Origin: Limosilactobacillus secaliphilus
GTDB lineage: Bacteria > Bacillota > Bacilli > Lactobacillales > Lactobacillaceae
DNA length: 64,000 nucleotides
Assembly (NCBI RefSeq): GCF_001437055.1
Contig: NZ_JQBW01000010.1
Coordinates: 321,472-385,471 of the forward strand
Reading direction: 5' to 3'
The translations under genes and the position numbers were made by a program. This document shows positions 51,379 to 58,861 of the stretch, in pieces (the first letter of the stretch is position 1; every line of letters starts with the position of its first letter). The notes under the pieces were generated by a model, which saw only the letters and a program-made list of their open reading frames with translations, did not search any database and was not told where the DNA came from.

Positions 51379-53436
51379 ATGCCCGGCATTACTGTGAAAC
51401 ATGGTCAACGACTATTGAAAGTTTTATCCCAGCAGCAATCCACGACCCCACTTTCTGTACTAGAGAGTCGGTTAGGGTTGTCACGTCGAAGTATCTTTTA
51501 CACCATCAAGCAAGTTAATAACCAGCTCAGTGCGTACGGCTTAGATGAAATTGAGAACATCCGCGGTGCTGGCTATCAACTGCCTTCTTCGGCAGCGCAT
51601 AGCTTGCATCAACTGGATGGCAGCGATCAACTAGCTCATGACTATATCGAATTATTTGACAACCACTTCTTCTTTCAAGCACTCAGCCAGTCTGATCGTC
51701 GCTTGTTAACTATGTTCGCTCTAGTGTCACGATCGACAACTTCTCTCAATCAACTCAGTCGTTACTTCTCTGTCAGCAAAACTACCGTCATCAAAGATTT
51801 AGCCGCCCTGAAGTCACAATGGCCAGCAGGTGTCACTGTCGTAAATAGCAATGAAGGTAAGTCACTCCAAGGTAATGAAGACGGTCAGCGTCGCCTGATT
51901 TTCACTAATTTCAAACGGATCTTAACCCTCTGTGGAAGTGTAGTTGACCTGACACCCAATAATCATTACGTGTCGCAACTCCATCTATTAGAGCGAATTA
52001 CTGGCAACTCATTCACTGAAGACGCCATCAATACCTTGGCTAACTTCATTAAATGGGAAATTGAGCGGTTACGCACGGACCCAAATTGCACTCTTGACCC
52101 AACGACGTCTAACAACTATTCGCTTATCATGACCTGGGCAACGAGTTTTTTAGGCGATTTAGGCATCGGCAACACCGGTGAAGCCCGTTTTCTAGCTGAA
52201 ATTGTTAATACCCAAGCTTTTCAGCATGTTAATCGGAAGAATCCGTTAATCAATCAACTACGGCCCGTGATACAACAAATGATTCGCCGCTTCGATGAAA
52301 TTGCCGGGGTTAATTTAGCCGCAGTAGCCGGTCAGCTCGTCGATAACCTCACCATTCACCTGGTTTCAACTTACTATCGTGCACGTTACCGAATCGACTA
52401 CCATAACCCGTTACTTACTCAAATTAAAAACGATTACCGCGAGACCTTTGAGCTGACTAAGGCGTCGGTTGCACCGTTTGAACAATTTACCAATTCTAAG
52501 CTGTCAGACGACGAAATTGCATTAATTACCGTCTACTTCAGCGGTGCACTCCACGCAGTCAACCTGAACACCCAAAAGCATGATGGGGTTCTCGTAGTTT
52601 GTTCGAGTGGAATCGGGACCTCACAGCTATTAATCGCCCAATTACGTAATCACTACCCGACCGTTAACTTCTTAGGCCCCTACAACACTTTTCAATTTGA
52701 AAACACAGACTTTAAGCATGTTAAATTAATCTTATCAACCGTAGCCTTACCGACTAACCGGCCTGATTGCAAGGTAGTTACTGTGCCCGTTCTGCCTGGC
52801 CCCGCCGACTGGCCGCAAATTGACCAACAACTAAAGTTAGCTAACTTGATTCAAGCTAGTGTTTCACACAAAGTTAGCGTCACCACTTTAATGGATATCG
52901 TGTCTAACTATGCCCGCATCGTGGAACCAGATAAGTTAGAGCAAGCCTTACAAGACTATGTTTACCGTGATAATCAGCCACAGGTACTACCAACTAATAG
53001 CACCACGAACAGTCACGCTCAATTTTGCAAACAAACCGTTGACTGGACAAGTGCCATCCGTTTTGCTTTTCGCGATCTAATAAGTAACGGTACCGTAACC
53101 GATAATTATGTGGAACGCATCATCCAACTAACTAAGGAACATGGTGACTATATGGCCATCGGTAATGGCGTTTTTCTTGCCCACGCGAGCGCTAATGCCG
53201 GCGTCAACCGACTTGGCTTTTCCTATAATTACTTCACTCACCCCTTCAACATTGAGCATTCCAAGAAAAAGCTGAATTTCATTGTCTGCATTGCCCCGGT
53301 CGATCAAGAACAACACTTGAAGACTTTGGGTGTTCTCTTACAATGCCTGCAAAATGATGACTGGATGGCACAGTTGCATCGCTGTCAGAGTCAGAGTGAA
53401 TTCGCGCAAGTCTTACAAGTAGGCCATCTGATATAG
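51379..53436 (+). CDS. PRD-domain transcriptional activator of the second PTS
   Basis: Regulator of 685 residues of the BglG/MtlR type. Its domains are an N-terminal helix-turn-helix (about 5-60, LSRRSIFYTIKQVN), a second one (about 115-150, FSVSKTTVIKDL), two PRDs (about 185-395, the second with HLVSTYYRARYRIDYHNP), an EIIB-like domain with Cys at about 408 (VVCSSGIGTS) and an EIIA-like domain with His at about 602 (FLAHASANAG). Phosphorylation by PtsI/HPr and the cognate IIA/IIB should switch its activity. AAAGGAGG precedes the ATG. Confidence 0.9.
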   Translation: MPGITVKHGQRLLKVLSQQQSTTPLSVLESRLGLSRRSIFYTIKQVNNQLSAYGLDEIENIRGAGYQLPSSAAHSLHQLDGSDQLAHDYIELFDNHFFFQALSQSDRRLLTMFALVSRSTTSLNQLSRYFSVSKTTVIKDLAALKSQWPAGVTVVNSNEGKSLQGNEDGQRRLIFTNFKRILTLCGSVVDLTPNNHYVSQLHLLERITGNSFTEDAINTLANFIKWEIERLRTDPNCTLDPTTSNNYSLIMTWATSFLGDLGIGNTGEARFLAEIVNTQAFQHVNRKNPLINQLRPVIQQMIRRFDEIAGVNLAAVAGQLVDNLTIHLVSTYYRARYRIDYHNPLLTQIKNDYRETFELTKASVAPFEQFTNSKLSDDEIALITVYFSGALHAVNLNTQKHDGVLVVCSSGIGTSQLLIAQLRNHYPTVNFLGPYNTFQFENTDFKHVKLILSTVALPTNRPDCKVVTVPVLPGPADWPQIDQQLKLANLIQASVSHKVSVTTLMDIVSNYARIVEPDKLEQALQDYVYRDNQPQVLPTNSTTNSHAQFCKQTVDWTSAIRFAFRDLISNGTVTDNYVERIIQLTKEHGDYMAIGNGVFLAHASANAGVNRLGFSYNYFTHPFNIEHSKKKLNFIVCIAPVDQEQHLKTLGVLLQCLQNDDWMAQLHRCQSQSEFAQVLQVGHLI

Positions 53437-53437
53437 C

Positions 53438-53474
53438 AAAAGGCGTCGTGATTAAATCACGACGCCTTCTTTGT
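53438..53474. terminator. Bidirectional terminator between PRD activator and asd
   Basis: AAGGCGTCGTGATT pairs with its complement, with T-rich ends on both strands. Confidence 0.88.
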
Positions 53475-53509
53475 TAGATAGATTTAGATATGATCTGGAT
53501 GAGCTGAAA

Positions 53510-54601
53510 TTATTTCTTAGTGATGTAGCCCTGCTTGACCAGCAGCTCAGCACACTCAACGGCACCGCCAGCGGCACCACGAGCGGTGTTATGGGACAAA
53601 CCTATGAACTTCCAGTCGAAGATCTTGTCCGGACGCAGACGACCAATTGAGATCCCCATGCCGTGTTCGAAGTTGACGTCATAGCGTGGCTGTGGGCGGA
53701 AGTCATCATCCAAGTATTGAATGAACTGCTTTGGTGCACTTGGCAGGCCCAGCTTCTGTGGTTCACCGCTGTAATCCTCCAAGGCCTGCACTAATTTCTC
53801 CTTCGTCGGCTTCTGCTTGAAGTTAACAAAGGTGGAAACCGTGTGACCATACAGAACTGGCACCCGCAGGCATTGGCTGGTGATCACCGGTGACGTTGCC
53901 GGTACAATTTCACCCTTTTCAGGATCAATGTGGCCCCAAATCTTCAGCGGTTCATCCTCAGACTTCTTTTCTTCACCCGGAATGTAAGGAATGACGTTGT
54001 TAACAATTTCAGGCGCCGTCTTGAAAGTCTTGCCGGCCCCAGAAATGGCTTGGTAGGTCGAGGCAATCACCTGGGTCGGTTCAAACTTCATCCATGCTGC
54101 CAGTGCTGGGGTATAGCTTTGGATGGAGCAGTTAGGCTTAACGGCGACGAAGCCCCGGCTGGTCCCCAAGCGCTGCCGCTGATACTTGATGATCTCTGCG
54201 TGCTGTGGGTTAATTTCAGGAATCATCATTGGCACATCCGGTGTCCAACGATGGGCGGAGTTGTTTGATACAACCGGGGTCTCATGTTTGGCATAGTCCG
54301 TCTCCAAACGCCGAATTTCCGACTTGTCCATATGCACCGCGGAGAAGACAAAGTCAACGTTTGCAGAAACTTTGTCAACATCTTCGGCGTCCATGACAAC
54401 TAAGCTCTTAGCAGCTTCCGGAATTGGGTTATCCATCTTCCAACGGCCGTTAACTGCTTCTTCATATGTCTTGCCGGCACTACGTTGACTCGCCGCAACT
54501 TCGGTCAATTCAAACCACGGGTGATTGGCCAGAATCGTCACAAAACGCTGGCCCACCATACCGGTAGCACCAATCACTGCGACCTTAAACTTATTGCCCA
54601 T
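53510..54601 (-). CDS. asd: Aspartate-semialdehyde dehydrogenase
   Basis: NADP-dependent enzyme of 363 residues that reduces beta-aspartyl phosphate to aspartate semialdehyde, for lysine, threonine, methionine and peptidoglycan precursors. The start at 54601 follows GAGGGGGA. The N-terminal Rossmann motif is GATGMVGQRF, the catalytic Cys is in KPNCSIQS, and the His lies in RVPVLYGHTVS. Its length, the NCSIQ motif and the C-terminal features resemble the longer archaeal/fungal-type ASADH branch rather than the usual bacterial form. No other lysine-pathway gene is adjacent. It stands alone. Confidence 0.85.
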   Translation of the reverse strand: MGNKFKVAVIGATGMVGQRFVTILANHPWFELTEVAASQRSAGKTYEEAVNGRWKMDNPIPEAAKSLVVMDAEDVDKVSANVDFVFSAVHMDKSEIRRLETDYAKHETPVVSNNSAHRWTPDVPMMIPEINPQHAEIIKYQRQRLGTSRGFVAVKPNCSIQSYTPALAAWMKFEPTQVIASTYQAISGAGKTFKTAPEIVNNVIPYIPGEEKKSEDEPLKIWGHIDPEKGEIVPATSPVITSQCLRVPVLYGHTVSTFVNFKQKPTKEKLVQALEDYSGEPQKLGLPSAPKQFIQYLDDDFRPQPRYDVNFEHGMGISIGRLRPDKIFDWKFIGLSHNTARGAAGGAVECAELLVKQGYITKK

Positions 54602-54776
54602 AAAACAATCCCCCTCATCTGCCAAAAGCAGGCTGTTACGTAATAAGTGCAATACAATTGCACACATACTAATCCGACATTTTTGAAAAAGCAACTATCA
54701 AAAATCTTTTCTTAAAAAAGGTCTTGGCACATCAATCCATTATTAAGTGCTAAAAGTTGCTTAACGATACAGCAAT

Positions 54777-54813
54777 GGCGCCTGACGTTCTGAATTGCCG
54801 AACGCCGGGCGCC
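54777..54813 (-). terminator. GC-rich hairpin downstream of the GH88 operon
   Basis: GGCGCC arms with an inner CGTTC/GAACG helix form a strong hairpin 42 bp past the operon end. The T-run is weak. It is probably a terminator of the leftward operon. Confidence 0.55.
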
Positions 54814-54854
54814 GATTGTCACTTCATGTATGCATTTGTTAGCGGATGGCGGCC

Positions 54855-55691
54855 CTATTGAACAGTGTTAAAGCCATAAGCTTCAATCTGTTGCAGGGCC
54901 GGCCATTCGGAATGGTGATCAGCCTTGATTAAGTCAAACAACTCCACCGATTGCGTCTGTTTGGGTGCAAAGCAAAACTCCTGAAACTCGAAGGAATTGG
55001 TCGTCGAGAAGCTTTTGACTTCGCCATCGCTGAAACGGACGGAGACTTTCTTCCAATAGTTGTCATGGGGAAAGTCAGCCCGGAACAACAGGCGCAGGCG
55101 GTCAATCAACACTGGTCGGCCAAAATCAACCTTGATCGCCGCGTCATCCTGTGAGTTGATTCCCCAAGAATCGAAGGGATAGCCGCCGTGCGAATGGTTA
55201 GCCAATTTCCCATCAATCGCATTCTTGGCAAAGAAAACTGCTTCGCCCCGCGTCTCAACATTGGCGCTGGCATGGGGATAGGCTCCTGAATCAGTGACCT
55301 GGTCGTGGGTATTGAGGGCCCAATTCCGATAAGCGTGAATCTCCCAAGGATCAGCGTAGCGCACGCATAGGTAATGGCGCCGTGTGCGGAAGGCCGAGTC
55401 CAGTTGACTAGGATAGTACTGATCCTTCAAAGGAATGCTAAACACCCACTCGTCGCCCGGAATGTAGAGCAGGTCAGGCGTCAACGACTCATCCAGTTGC
55501 GCCCAGATGAATTTTTGATCGGGGTCTTTGTGAACGACGATCCGATCCCCTGCATGCCACTGCATCTCCTTGATTCCCAGTGCGGCAAACTGCTGGCCGG
55601 TGTTGGTGAGTGGCGCCGGTTCGTGATCATCGCTGATCGGAGCCACCCGCACCTGGCCGGTCTGATCTTCAATCGTTAATGAAATTGACAT
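54855..55691 (-). CDS. Discoidin-like (galactose-binding-fold) protein linked to GH88
   Basis: Intracellular-looking protein of 278 residues without a signal peptide. The N-terminal 110 residues form a beta-rich domain with WAQLDES and LLYIPGDEW. The rest resembles an F5/8 type C (discoidin, CBM32-like) fold, with AKNAIDGKLANHSHG, SWGINSQDDAAIKVDFG and a VRFSDG strand. The ATG at 55691 follows AAGGAGC and starts 10 bp after the GH88 stop. Proteins of this type recur beside unsaturated glucuronyl hydrolases in Firmicutes. Its function is unknown. Confidence 0.7.
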   Translation of the reverse strand: MSISLTIEDQTGQVRVAPISDDHEPAPLTNTGQQFAALGIKEMQWHAGDRIVVHKDPDQKFIWAQLDESLTPDLLYIPGDEWVFSIPLKDQYYPSQLDSAFRTRRHYLCVRYADPWEIHAYRNWALNTHDQVTDSGAYPHASANVETRGEAVFFAKNAIDGKLANHSHGGYPFDSWGINSQDDAAIKVDFGRPVLIDRLRLLFRADFPHDNYWKKVSVRFSDGEVKSFSTTNSFEFQEFCFAPKQTQSVELFDLIKADHHSEWPALQQIEAYGFNTVQ

Positions 55692-55701
55692 GATGTGCTC
55701 C

Positions 55702-56835
55702 TTACCAGACCTGAAGTTCCTTGCCGATGACTTTGAGCAAAGCCTCAGCGTAGAAGTAGTCACCGTAAATGATCGGTTTTTCGTTGGCGTGATCGGCATC
55801 ATAGTTGACGGATCCATGGGTCAAAATCCCCATCTTATCTGGATCCAATTCAATATATTTGGCCGTTAAGGCACGCAAAATCTTGATGGCCGAGTCGTAG
55901 TACAGGTCGTGTTCGAATTCAGGGACAAACTTAGCGATCTCCAAAAGGCCTGAAGCCGCAATGGCTGCCGCAGTCGTGTCAATTTCCACCGGTTCTTTTG
56001 GTGCCCGGAAATCGACCAGCGGGATGAAGCCGGTTTGTTGGATGTTGGCAATGAAGTAGTGGGCAGCGCTCTTGGCAGCGTTCAAGTACTTATTCTTGTG
56101 GGTATGCTTGTAGTTCAAGGCTGAGCCATAGATTGCCCAAGCTTCACCACGCGACCAGCAGGAGCCGACACCGTATCCTTGACCACCCTTGGTTTCCAAC
56201 AGCTGACCATTCTTCGGATCAAAGACACAAATGTGGTTAACCGAGCCATCCGCACGCAGGTTGTACTTCATAATCTTGTTGACGTGCTTCTTTGCAATAT
56301 AGCCAAACTTCGGGTCATGGGTCTCATCCTGCGCCCAATAAAGCAGCGGTGCGTTCATCAAACTGTCGATAATCACCCAGCCGTTACGGTACAATCCATT
56401 CTCCGGGTTCCAAGCCTTGATAAAGTGGCCCTTGGGGTTGTAACGACCCGCCAAAATAGTGGCCGCATGCAGGGCCCGTGTCCAGGCAGCCTGCGATTTA
56501 GTTTCCTTATAATCCGCCACCGCCGTTAGTGTCCACATGAAGCCTACATCATGATCCAAGCCTCGGAAGTCAGCGAAGGCGTTGTCCAGTTGTTGCTCAA
56601 TATTTTGGGCCGCCTGCTTATACTTTTCGTCTTTAGTAAAGTGGTAAAGCTGCCATAAAGTACCGGCCCAGAAACCATTGGTCCACCAGCTAATGTCCTT
56701 CTTGCCCATATCGACATAGTGGTTGTCTTCGGGAATATAAGGGATCTGGTTGCCCAAGACATCTAGCTCAGCGTCGGCCTTTTTAACAAAGTTTTGCAAG
56801 CTGGTTTCAGCCCACTGCTCAGTTGTTTCTTCCAT
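55702..56835 (-). CDS. GH88 unsaturated glucuronyl hydrolase
   Basis: Cytoplasmic enzyme of 377 residues that cuts the 4,5-unsaturated uronic acid from disaccharides made by polysaccharide lyases acting on hyaluronan, chondroitin or similar glycosaminoglycans, or on xanthan/gellan. Both catalytic aspartates are visible: Asp96 in LDHDVGFMW and Asp157 in IIDSLMN. It has an (alpha/alpha)6-barrel length and no signal peptide. No polysaccharide lyase is encoded here, so the cell probably scavenges products of other organisms, imported by the divergent permease at 57.2 kb. Confidence 0.92.
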   Translation of the reverse strand: MEETTEQWAETSLQNFVKKADAELDVLGNQIPYIPEDNHYVDMGKKDISWWTNGFWAGTLWQLYHFTKDEKYKQAAQNIEQQLDNAFADFRGLDHDVGFMWTLTAVADYKETKSQAAWTRALHAATILAGRYNPKGHFIKAWNPENGLYRNGWVIIDSLMNAPLLYWAQDETHDPKFGYIAKKHVNKIMKYNLRADGSVNHICVFDPKNGQLLETKGGQGYGVGSCWSRGEAWAIYGSALNYKHTHKNKYLNAAKSAAHYFIANIQQTGFIPLVDFRAPKEPVEIDTTAAAIAASGLLEIAKFVPEFEHDLYYDSAIKILRALTAKYIELDPDKMGILTHGSVNYDADHANEKPIIYGDYFYAEALLKVIGKELQVW

Positions 56836-57187
56836 TGGTAAGTCCTCTTTTCGTTGACGATGACATTTGCAACAACGTCCTTATTGTTTAAAGACGATTT
56901 TGTTATAAACATAACAGCGCTTTCTTGTCTTTTCAAGAAAAATTGCCTAAACAAATTTTTCCTTTTAACTTATTTTTTACTAAAATTTACTTAGAAAAGG
57001 CGTAACATCAGCCTTTCGCCTAATAAGGCAGGTTTCATTAACGTAAAAGAGTATTTGTATTCTTTCAATGTAAGCGCTATACTTTAACTGAGCTTATCGA
57101 TAGGCAACCTTTGGATTTAATTTAGAGTGTATTTTAGTAAAACTTGCAATTTTGTTTTAGTACTTTGAAAGCTGATGGAATTATACA
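56836..57187. promoter_or_regulatory. Divergent control region of GH88 and its permease
   Basis: This 352-bp AT-rich spacer holds the predicted promoters of both units. Leftward: TTGAAA (56936-56931), 17 bp, TATGTT (56913-56908), with a loose cre (AAGAAAGCGCTGTTAT) between. Rightward: TTGTAT (57055-57060), 17 bp, TATACT (57078-57083). No open reading frame or RNA is evident. Confidence 0.6.
57069..57082 (+). promoter_or_regulatory. cre-like site at the permease promoter
   Basis: TGTAAGCGCTATAC agrees with the CcpA consensus except at one position and overlaps the -10 box, suggesting catabolite repression. Confidence 0.55.
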
Positions 57188-58462
57188 ATGAGTAAAAAGA
57201 ATGATAATGAGATCATTGCCAACGCGAAAGTGAAGGATGAAGATCAACCTAAGCTTCCGTGGACGGCATCTTGGGCAATGTTCATCGCACCAATGATTTG
57301 GTACGGGCCAACGGTTGGTGTGCGGAACACCCTTTTACCACAATTATTTAGTCAAATCGATCCAGTGCACAAGGTTTGGGCCTATGGGATTTTAGGTGCC
57401 GTTGCCACACTGGTTTCTGCCATTACTAACTTGGTCTTCGGGGCCTTATCTGATGTTACGCGTTCTCGTTGGGGCAAACGGCGTCCGTACATCTTCTGGG
57501 GCACCATCATCATGACCATCTCCATGATCATCGTCGCTAACCTGAAATCGGAAGTTGCGATCATCATCGTGTGGATTGTCGATGCGTCGGCTGAAAACGC
57601 CATTGCCGCTTCAATCTACCCACAAATTTCCGACTGGATTGCGCCAAAGTGGCGGGGCACAGTATCAACCTTCTACGGTGTCGGCTTTACGATCGCTCAA
57701 CAAGGTTTTGCCATCCTGGCTGCTCAATTCTTAGGCAACGTCAAGGTTGGTATCTACGTCATGACGGCAATTTCAATTGTCCTGATGTTCATCCACCTGT
57801 TCTTAGGTAAAGAGCCTAACCCATCCAACCTGGATCAGCCAAAAGTTAAGTTTGACAAGAACTCTTTGAAGAAGTACTTCTTCTTCCCAACTAAGGGTGC
57901 TCGTGACTTCTACCTGGCTCTGTGCGGTAAGTTCTTTATGGTTGTTGGTTCAACGATTGTTACGACCTTTATTCTTTATATCTTTACTGACTACATTGGC
58001 CAGACTACCAAGACGGCTGGACACTCAATCTCTATTTTCTCCTCAATCATGCTGTTTATCGGTGTCTTCTTTGCCTTGGTCGGTGGCCCATTATCCGATA
58101 AGTTACATCGGGTTAAGATGCCAGTTGTATTAGCCACCTTTGCTTTAGGTGTTGCTGCATTGTTCCCACTCTTCATCGTTAAGCCATGGGCAATGTTCGT
58201 TTACGCCGTTATTGCTGCCTTTGGTAACGGCCTCTACAACTCAGTCGACGGTGCCTTGAACTTGGATGTTTTGCCAGACTCTGACACTGCCGGTAAGGAT
58301 CTTGGTTTGATCAACCTGGCTAACACCTTAGGTCAAATGCTTGGTTCCGTGGTTGTTTCCGCCGTCGTTGCTAGCTTCGGTTACAAGGCAATCTTTATCT
58401 TCGCCGTTGGCATGGAAGTCATCGGAGGTTGCCTCATCTGGGCTATTCGTCGGGTTCGTTAA
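57188..58462 (+). CDS. MFS sugar permease linked to GH88
   Basis: Twelve-helix major facilitator of 424 residues. The first cytoplasmic loop carries DVTRSRWGKRRPYIFWG, typical of the glucoside/SLC45/GPH branch. It probably imports the unsaturated disaccharide split by the GH88 enzyme. That substrate is inferred from the divergent arrangement. In related bacteria the same sugars are usually imported by PTS, so an MFS importer is notable. The ribosome binding site before the ATG is weak (GATGGA). Confidence 0.82.
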   Translation: MSKKNDNEIIANAKVKDEDQPKLPWTASWAMFIAPMIWYGPTVGVRNTLLPQLFSQIDPVHKVWAYGILGAVATLVSAITNLVFGALSDVTRSRWGKRRPYIFWGTIIMTISMIIVANLKSEVAIIIVWIVDASAENAIAASIYPQISDWIAPKWRGTVSTFYGVGFTIAQQGFAILAAQFLGNVKVGIYVMTAISIVLMFIHLFLGKEPNPSNLDQPKVKFDKNSLKKYFFFPTKGARDFYLALCGKFFMVVGSTIVTTFILYIFTDYIGQTTKTAGHSISIFSSIMLFIGVFFALVGGPLSDKLHRVKMPVVLATFALGVAALFPLFIVKPWAMFVYAVIAAFGNGLYNSVDGALNLDVLPDSDTAGKDLGLINLANTLGQMLGSVVVSAVVASFGYKAIFIFAVGMEVIGGCLIWAIRRVR

Positions 58463-58495
58463 TCGACTTCATTATTCGATTGCAAATCGATAAAG

Positions 58496-58537
58496 CAAAA
58501 AGCGCTCTTGCAAAGTTCAGCAAGAGCGCTTTTATTA
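58496..58537 (+). terminator. Terminator after GH88-linked permease
   Basis: The arms AAAAGCGCTCTTGC and GCAAGAGCGCTTTT form a 14-bp perfect stem. Confidence 0.9.
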
Positions 58538-58861
58538 TGCCTAAAATTGTCCATCATTAACGGTTATATTTCGACGTTTAGCCGCATAAACTACGGGCCT
58601 GGATAATTAGCTATGGCACATTTAAAATGCGGCTAGCGACTAAAAATTGAGCAATGAGAGTCACTTATAATCTCCTGTTTCTGTTGTCCTACCAACCGAT
58701 CCACAAGAAGCAAATAATTCAACCAGGCTGCTGTTCATCAGTTGACAATTGGCAATCAGCACTCGAGAAAAGCAAAAGCATAGAAAAAAGCGGGGCCGCT
58801 AAATGCAGCTCCGCTTTTTCTGATTTAAAACTTTTACAGATTTAAAACGCGTTAGTAGTTA
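58538..58861. other. Gene-free stretch between permease and phosphoketolase genes
   Basis: This 324-bp stretch has no credible gene. It holds a 9-bp inverted repeat TAGCCGCAT/ATGCGGCTA with a 39-nt loop (58579-58635) and the phosphoketolase terminator (58784-58820). A 63-codon ORF at 58654-58845 runs through that terminator and looks spurious. Confidence 0.6.
58784..58820. terminator. Terminator near the end of the phosphoketolase gene
   Basis: AAAAAGCGGGGC pairs with GCTCCGCTTTTT (one wobble) around a loop of about 11 nt. It has A/T tracts on both sides. Confidence 0.75.

Noticed and set aside
58654-58845. 63-codon ORF on the plus strand between the GH88-linked permease and xfp
   Set aside because: It runs through the xfp terminator, lacks a ribosome binding site and has no recognisable features.
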